In this document: piece after piece, positions 58,195-64,000 of the stretch
How positions within the stretch are numbered: the stretch's first letter is position 1
Layout of the letters: each line of letters starts with the position of its first letter
Source of the DNA: Hamiltosporidium tvaerminnensis
Lineage: Eukaryota; Microsporidia; Dubosqiidae
Assembly: GCA_022605425.2 (NCBI GenBank)
Contig: JAKIMF020000005.1
Location: 216,001 to 280,000 of the forward strand
DNA length: 64,000 nucleotides
Direction of reading: 5' to 3'
Position numbers and translations under genes: made by a program
Notes under the pieces: generated by a model
What the model was told of the DNA's origin: nothing
Database searches by the model: none
The model's input: only the letters and a program-made list of their open reading frames with translations

Positions 58195-59502
58195 TTATGA
58201 TTTCGAGCCAAATATTGAATCCCATTTTATATATTCTTCTAAATCACTCTTATTAACGCTTTTTCTAATTTGAGTACTGGCTTTTAAAAAATCATTAAAC
58301 ACTATTGGTCTCGTAGAATCATTAGAAACCTTTAAAATATCTTCAATTTCACGTAAAGGTTCCATTGCGGCTTCTCTACAAAGATTGTATAAATCAGAAC
58401 CGGAATAGCCATCAGTTAATTTTGAAATTTCTTCAAGTTTATCTTCAGTTATTAGATTGGTAAATTCTTTTATAAGATTTCTTATTAAATTTTTTCTTGC
58501 TTCGTTTTCTGGTAACGGAACATAAATTCTTTTTACGAGTCTTCGTCTTGCTGCTTCGTCTATTTCTTGGGGTCGATTGGTTGCGCCAATAACTAATATT
58601 TTATCTGTTGATAAAGTAGACACACCATCGAATTGCACCAAAAATTCTGTTTTAATTCTTCGAGTACCTTCATTTTCGTTTTCACTTCTTTGAGACAACA
58701 AAGAATCAATTTCATCAATAAAAATTACAGAAGGCTGAAGTTCTCTTGCCAAAGAAAACAATGCTCTAACCATTTTTTCACCTTCACCTACCCATTTAGA
58801 TGTGAGTGAAGATGCACTTATAGAAAAGAATGTGGCTTTACACTGACTGGCTATACATTTTCCTATCATAGTTTTTCCATTGCCTGGCGGTCCAAAGAGC
58901 AGCATTCCCTTAGAAGGTTCTCTTAATCCTTTAAAAATATCAGGGCGAATCATTGGCCATACCACAATTTCATTTATTGTTTTTTTAACACTTTCTAATC
59001 CTATAATATCTTCCCATTTGATGCTTACAGTTCCTTCTAATATTTCACTTCTAATTCTATCATAAATTGCTTGATTCTGTGTATTTTCTTTTGAATTTGT
59101 TTCTTTTAATTTCTTATTTTGTACCGAATTGTTAGTTGAAGAATCGGTATTTTCTATATTTTGATTATTTGCTTTCTTAAATTCGTTATTGGTAAATTTC
59201 TTATTGTTTAGTTGATTTTGACACGAACATAATTTATCTGTAAAAAAGTCACTACTTATTTCTTTTTCTGTCAATAAAGAAGATATTTTTTCTAAATCTG
59301 CTGGTATACCAACACCAATATAATCAGATAGAACTGGAAAATTTGAATGGTTCTTTGAAACATTATAGAGAACAGATTTATAGAGGTTTTCATATTGGTT
59401 CTTTATATTTTCACTACGTAACTCTTTTGGAATAAAAGTGGGACATTCCGGAATATTATTTTCTTCTAATTTCTTCTGCAGTTCGAAAAATTCTTTTTTC
59501 AT
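58195..59502 (-). CDS. Fidgetin-like AAA ATPase (FIGNL1 type)
   Basis: 435 residues from the first ATG (59502); longer open sequence upstream has no ATG. The N-terminal ~170 residues are helical, charged and Asn-rich. The single AAA domain has [20 protein letters not shown] at about 177-196, Walker A GPPGNGKT near 215, Walker [10 protein letters not shown] near 270, the [22 protein letters not shown] near 318-336 and a C-terminal Vps4-type helix. The [19 protein letters not shown] pore-loop region and [18 protein letters not shown] match FIGNL1 more closely than spastin or katanin. FIGNL1 in animals acts in homologous recombination, dismantling RAD51 filaments, and relatives sever microtubules; which role applies here is unknown. 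Shorter than human FIGNL1 (674). No CCC motif; element U copy 5 lies ~190 bp upstream. Confidence -1.
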   Translation of the reverse strand: MKKEFFELQKKLEENNIPECPTFIPKELRSENIKNQYENLYKSVLYNVSKNHSNFPVLSDYIGVGIPADLEKISSLLTEKEISSDFFTDKLCSCQNQLNNKKFTNNEFKKANNQNIENTDSSTNNSVQNKKLKETNSKENTQNQAIYDRIRSEILEGTVSIKWEDIIGLESVKKTINEIVVWPMIRPDIFKGLREPSKGMLLFGPPGNGKTMIGKCIASQCKATFFSISASSLTSKWVGEGEKMVRALFSLARELQPSVIFIDEIDSLLSQRSENENEGTRRIKTEFLVQFDGVSTLSTDKILVIGATNRPQEIDEAARRRLVKRIYVPLPENEARKNLIRNLIKEFTNLITEDKLEEISKLTDGYSGSDLYNLCREAAMEPLREIEDILKVSNDSTRPIVFNDFLKASTQIRKSVNKSDLEEYIKWDSIFGSKS

Positions 59503-59689
59503 GCATAAATTTTGAAACAAAATATTTATTTCTTTTTCAAAAAAATAAATGATATGAATCAACAAAATTTTTATATTTGAGCAATAAAATTTCCAAAAGA
59601 ATAAATTTATTTTATTTAAGAAAAATACATGGATTTTATTAAAAGAGAGCAATGTTTTATATTTATTGCCTTTATTTTCAATTTAATCG

Positions 59690-60400
59690 TTGAGAGCGCA
59701 TAAACACTAAAACCTATCCACCGGCAAAAAGTATAAAATTGATGTAAAAATTATTGTTGAGATTTTCGGTGAACCAGAAAACGTTTAAATTTTCGGTTGT
59801 TCAAAGCATAAGTATATACAAGAAAGTCTACAAAACTTTGAGGAATTTTCCACCAAAATAATTTGTTATTTTTTATGTTATCAAATTCTAAACAAAGATT
59901 GAATTTTTGGCAAATTTTCATATAGAATCATAGAAGCCTAACATTTCTTACTCGAGTTAGTAGACTATACGTCTGGAGAATACAAAAAAGCATCATTTTA
60001 AAAGCCAGAAATGCTAGGTAGCAGGTTATACGTGTTGTTATGATATTTCAATGTTTAGGTGAACATAATTGTAAGTCACCAACAAATATTTTAGTAGAAA
60101 TTCTGTTCAGGTCGAAAAGTGTGGTGTAAGTTAGAATGCTGCTGGTCTCGGAGATGCCTAAGGGAAGTTTCTATATCGATCAAGGTTTGAGCGACGAGCA
60201 TGAACAAACTCCGGGTAACGACCTCGTACATTAAGGGAACTCATCACATTTTTTATTAGAAAAGCCTTGTGAATATGTATAGTAGGAGATACCGATGAAA
60301 TATTAGAGAGAGATTAATTATCTATGTTAAACCTAGAAATGCGTTAATGTCATGAAAACAATATAACATATGCTACTCTTTTTAAAAGATATAAACATAT
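59690..60400 (-). mobile_element. Element U copy 5, minus strand (most decayed)
   Basis: Full-length but heavily substituted reverse-complement copy. Matching blocks run from AATGCGTTAATGTCATGAAA (left end, ~60345) through GTAGCAGGTTATA (~60018), CCAGAAAACGTTTAAA and to TGAGAGCGCATAAACA near 59690. It occupies the upstream region of the fidgetin-like gene. Confidence -1.
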
Positions 60401-61535
60401 TAAATTAAACTTTCAAATATATTCTTTCGTAATATATTTAGCCAAAATTCAAAGGAAAATCATATTTTTTTATAATGCATGCCAATAAAAATAAAAGTTT
60501 AAATCATACAAATATCAAAATTATTAAACTCAAAGTTTGTAGAAATTTCAATCAAAAAATTGATACAAAATATATAATAGAGTTAAAATAAAGTGGAATA
60601 GGCAAATAAACCCGACATAGGGGATATAAGTTTAGTCATAAAAAGAAAAATATGCTTCATTAATTAGATTTTAAAATCAACAGCATCAAATTTTAGTTTT
60701 TTGTTTCTATTTATAGATTTTAAAACATTAAAGTATAACTTACAGTTTTCCGATGCTTTATTTGAATGTTTAATATTAAAATAATTTCATGGAAATATGC
60801 AAAAGTCTATTATAACATTCAATAAAATTGGATAGGGTATTTAAAAGAACACGAAATAACTTATGAATAAATACTATAAATTCACCAGGTAAAACTAAAT
60901 AAATATTCAAATTATTTATTTTTATATCATGGCAAAAATTCAAGTAAAGTCTTAAGTTTAAAACGAAAGGTAAAGCCAATATAAAGTTACTTATATTGTG
61001 TAATATATCTTGAAAAATTGTAAAAATACATCAATATGTAAAAATTAAAAATAAAGAATCAAATATGCCAATATAAATACAGATATGAAATTATAGGTAT
61101 AAAATCAAGTCAAATCTTAACGATGAAACGAGATAAATAAATAGTTAATAAGAATGAATAATTAAAAAATGGCAGTTCAGATGCGACAGCACAATAAAAA
61201 ATTGAAAAAATATATAGTGCCAGATATATTTAAAAAGGTTTCTGATGTATTTATATTATAATATTAAGAAACTCTGTTTATTTAAGCTTAAAATGCTATT
61301 GGAAACCAAAAAGAATCTCGTTTAAATTTTTAAATTGTAATATTGCTTAAAAATAGTTTTTTAATTTTTAAAATATTTAATTTTAATATAAAATTTTCTT
61401 TCTTTGATTTTTTGATAATAATACAAAAAGAACGATCTTGTCCTTAATTTATTCTATATACAAATTTATCGAAAATCCTGATATATTGCGATAATATTAT
61501 TTTTTAATAAAATTTATTTGCAAGGGTAGCAAGTT
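60401..61535. other. AT-rich intergenic, no gene seen
   Basis: About 1.1 kb of AT-rich sequence upstream of the LRR-like gene. A GGG lies about 13 bases before the ATG at 61536. No repeat identified. Confidence -1.
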
Positions 61536-63851
61536 ATGATGTGTGAAGCAATCTTGAAGGCAAATAATATAAAAACAAATTTCACATTTTGGTCGTTATG
61601 TATTCTCTCAATATCCGAAGTAATATTAACACAAAAGACAATCGCTATAAATTTTTATGAAACAAAAGAAATCCAATTAACAGAGAATGGAACGAAGAAT
61701 TGCGATTATTTTGATGAGTTTTCCTATTTTGACGATCAAAAACCCGTTCTTTATAGTTTGGATTCAAATAGTAAAGTTTTACAGGTATTTATAATTAATT
61801 TGGAAACTTTCTTCTTGAATTTTTCTAATGAAGAGGAAATACAAGAAAACCAGCAACATAACATATATATAAATATAAATATATTGAGTTATAACGAATT
61901 TTTATACTTTTATAATATAGTAATGTGTTTTCCATTTTTAATTGAAAATGTGAACGAAATCAGATATCAGCTTATGCTTAAAATATGTGATATTCTCAAG
62001 ATTAAAACAAATAAGCTTTTTGAAAAATTTATTCGTTTGATACTATTTTTTCAGATATTTAATCCAGGAGCAACAAACAAATGGAAAGTCATATCTACTT
62101 CAAAAAGTTATCGATGTTCTGGTATTATATCTAAAAAGGCTATTGTAGAATTTTTTAAAATTTATTTTATTTCAGAAAAAACACAAAAAAAGATAAAAGA
62201 TATTTCCCGTGCTTTATATTTAACTGCTGACTTTTCCTTTGATTTTATAAAGTTGACCGATGATTTTCTCTATCTCGATGACGATATTCTAAATGAAATT
62301 TTAGAAAAAGTTAAAAAATCAAATGATGATCTAAAAATATTTGATTATATATTTTGTATTCATGAATTTACCTGCATATTTTTGAGTGAGATATCTTATA
62401 CCGATGTATATGATCAGTTATTTGATTCGTCGCTATTTAAAAATCTTAATGAAATATTTATAAATCGATGTCTAAATGCAGATGTATTAATTCAAAAAAT
62501 TTATAATTCTTGTGGTTCGAAATGTATTAAAACCTTAAATATTATTGAATCGGATTTTACAATGAAATATGAAATTCCATGGTTAAGAAAGCTTGATTTC
62601 GAGGCTGTAAATTATATTGTTGGAAATTATGGCCGTTTAGCCATTTTTTACAACTCAGATGCCAGTCCACTGGTTCAAAATATTTTTTCAAGATTTATAG
62701 ATGAAATATACGAAGAAAACAAACCAAATATTTTTGTGCGCACAAGTGAAGTATCTTGTTATGATCAAGATAAAAAGTTTTTCGTTCAGTTTTATCAAGA
62801 AAGAAGTAAATTAGAGAATTTTACAACACCAAATTCACCAATCCAAACATATATCTACACTGAATTAATCAATGCTTTTTTATCATTCAATTTCTATATT
62901 ATAAATTTTTCTGAATTAAAGAATATAAAGATTCATCTTTCAAATACCTGCATTAAGGATTTCAACATACGTGAATCCGAAATACTAAACAATATAAGTA
63001 CAGTGAGTATCGTTGATTCCACACTCGATGCTATTTTTTTGTCGAAAATTCTAATGCTTCTTTCTTTGAAATATGTTATTTTTATGAAATGTATAGTTAC
63101 ATTCCATAAAAACGTGATCGATTTTAATGTAAACAGAAAAATTGTAAAACTTTATTTTGGAAATTCTTCAATTGATGACCAGAATCATTTTTTTAAATTT
63201 ATAAATCATATGGTAGGCTTGAAAATACTAGATATCCACAGTTCTAGTTGTTGTAAAAATTCAAATATTTTTGCATTTAAAACAGATAGTAGTACTTTAG
63301 ATTTTTCCAATCTTAAGTCTTTAAGATATCATGTTTTTTACTTCAACAAAGATATTAAACCAGTATTTCCAAAATTTTTACAACTTTTACAATTTGATTT
63401 TGGAGTAAATTATCCAAAGGGTACACTCAATAAGATATTTTATAACAATAATTTTAGCTGTCTTGAGAAATTAAATATTTATGGAAGTTACATAGGAAAA
63501 AAAGATGAATTAGCCTTTGAAAATTACATAAATCTTCTTTCTCTATGTTTTTTTGGATATTCCGAATGTTCGGAAATGAATTTTTGTAAACTTTTCAATT
63601 CGAATAATATATACTCATTGAAGAAACTAAAACTTCCTGATATAGAAATTACTTGTTTGGATTTGGAATTTCTCTCAAAACTCAAGTGTTTAAAAAATAT
63701 ATATATTTATAGTTTAGCCCCACAAGTCAATATATTTTATTTCATTACATCATTATTATTTGTCCAAAAAATTGAAATCGCTAAAAAATCAAATTATATA
63801 AATGAAATATATGAAGAGTTTGGTAAAAAATTAAAATCTAACATGATATAA
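61536..63851 (+). CDS. LRR-like secreted-family protein, intact
   Basis: A 771-residue protein, the only unbroken member of the family here. Two ATGs are adjacent (61536, 61539). Residues about 15-34 (NFTFWSLCILSISEVILTQK) are hydrophobic, like a signal peptide. The N-terminal half is helical and has no known domain. The C-terminal half carries irregular leucine-rich repeats such as LKYVIFMKCIVTF, LKILDIHSSSC, LEKLNIYGSYI and LKKLKLPDIEI. LRRs bind proteins, and an exported LRR protein of an intracellular parasite could meet host targets, but that is inference. Relatives at 2380-4753, 21202-23218 and 27783-30208 are all disrupted. The gene is certain; the function unknown. Confidence -1.
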   Translation: MMCEAILKANNIKTNFTFWSLCILSISEVILTQKTIAINFYETKEIQLTENGTKNCDYFDEFSYFDDQKPVLYSLDSNSKVLQVFIINLETFFLNFSNEEEIQENQQHNIYININILSYNEFLYFYNIVMCFPFLIENVNEIRYQLMLKICDILKIKTNKLFEKFIRLILFFQIFNPGATNKWKVISTSKSYRCSGIISKKAIVEFFKIYFISEKTQKKIKDISRALYLTADFSFDFIKLTDDFLYLDDDILNEILEKVKKSNDDLKIFDYIFCIHEFTCIFLSEISYTDVYDQLFDSSLFKNLNEIFINRCLNADVLIQKIYNSCGSKCIKTLNIIESDFTMKYEIPWLRKLDFEAVNYIVGNYGRLAIFYNSDASPLVQNIFSRFIDEIYEENKPNIFVRTSEVSCYDQDKKFFVQFYQERSKLENFTTPNSPIQTYIYTELINAFLSFNFYIINFSELKNIKIHLSNTCIKDFNIRESEILNNISTVSIVDSTLDAIFLSKILMLLSLKYVIFMKCIVTFHKNVIDFNVNRKIVKLYFGNSSIDDQNHFFKFINHMVGLKILDIHSSSCCKNSNIFAFKTDSSTLDFSNLKSLRYHVFYFNKDIKPVFPKFLQLLQFDFGVNYPKGTLNKIFYNNNFSCLEKLNIYGSYIGKKDELAFENYINLLSLCFFGYSECSEMNFCKLFNSNNIYSLKKLKLPDIEITCLDLEFLSKLKCLKNIYIYSLAPQVNIFYFITSLLFVQKIEIAKKSNYINEIYEEFGKKLKSNMI

Positions 63852-64000
63852 TAATTCTTTTAAGATTGAGTCATTATAAGAATTTTCTAAAAAAAGTTTT
63901 AAAATTACTAAAGTAACTATAAATTTTAAAACAATACAATTATATAATCAAATGAAATTAAAAATTTTATAAACTTTTTTTAATATTATATTATCACTAT

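Noticed and set aside
59503-59652. N-terminal extension of the fidgetin-like ATPase
   Set aside because: The extra 50 codons start with TTG and contain no ATG; first-ATG translation gives a family-like N-terminus.

Overview
The window is AT-rich eukaryotic DNA with short, apparently intronless genes. All protein-coding matches are to eukaryotic families: DNA polymerase delta, a CSB/Rad26-type SNF2 ATPase, a fidgetin-like AAA ATPase, choline-phosphate cytidylyltransferase, an Sm-like protein, an SF3a1-like splicing factor, a Kin17-like protein, D-aminoacyl-tRNA deacylase and a bZIP factor. Nine genes have a CCC trinucleotide within 12 bases upstream of the ATG, which is a known microsporidian start-site signature. 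Asparagine-rich insertions, compact proteins, broken transposons and large gene-poor stretches suggest a microsporidian with an expanded, repeat-loaded genome. A Hamiltosporidium-like parasite of Daphnia would fit, but the genus is an inference that the sequence alone cannot settle.

Layout. 0.2-1.65 kb: a broken Ty3/gypsy-type integrase. 2.4-4.75 kb: a leucine-rich-repeat-like secreted-family gene split by a frameshift. 4.75-9.8 kb: a gene desert. 9.8-10.5 kb: copy 1 of an unidentified ~720 bp repeat, here called element U. 10.9-12.0 kb: a single-pass membrane protein. 12-15.4 kb: tandem repeats plus a retrotransposon fragment. 15.4-18.9 kb: CCT, the Sm-like protein and the SF3a1-like protein. 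18.9-34.6 kb: mostly decay, holding two dead LRR-like genes (21.2-23.2 and 27.8-30.2 kb), element U copy 2 and a dead hAT transposase with a BED finger (31.9-33.5 kb). 34.6-42.6 kb: the SNF2 ATPase, an Asn-rich repeat protein, bZIP, a small unknown and the Kin17-like gene. 44.4-44.9 kb: DTD. 47.2-49.5 kb: a short disrupted secreted ORF followed by two element U copies in inverted orientation. 49.8-53.3 kb: DNA polymerase delta. 54.3-58.0 kb: a nearly complete R4/Dong-like non-LTR retrotransposon with in-frame stops. 58.2-59.5 kb: fidgetin-like ATPase. 59.7-60.4 kb: element U copy 5. 61.5-63.9 kb: an intact LRR-like gene.

The conserved genes serve replication, repair, splicing, lipid synthesis and translation quality control and are not organised by pathway. 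The lineage-specific part is a family of long LRR-like proteins with hydrophobic N-termini, of which one of four loci is intact. The retrotransposon has left at least three short 3'-end fragments, all on the minus strand. Several housekeeping genes are followed directly by tandem repeats of roughly 65-90 bp, at Kin17 and Pol delta apparently seeded by the 3' end of the coding region. I saw no rRNA, tRNA or CRISPR by eye. Start codons were assigned to ATG; many longer frames begin with TTG or GTG and were trimmed or treated as broken.
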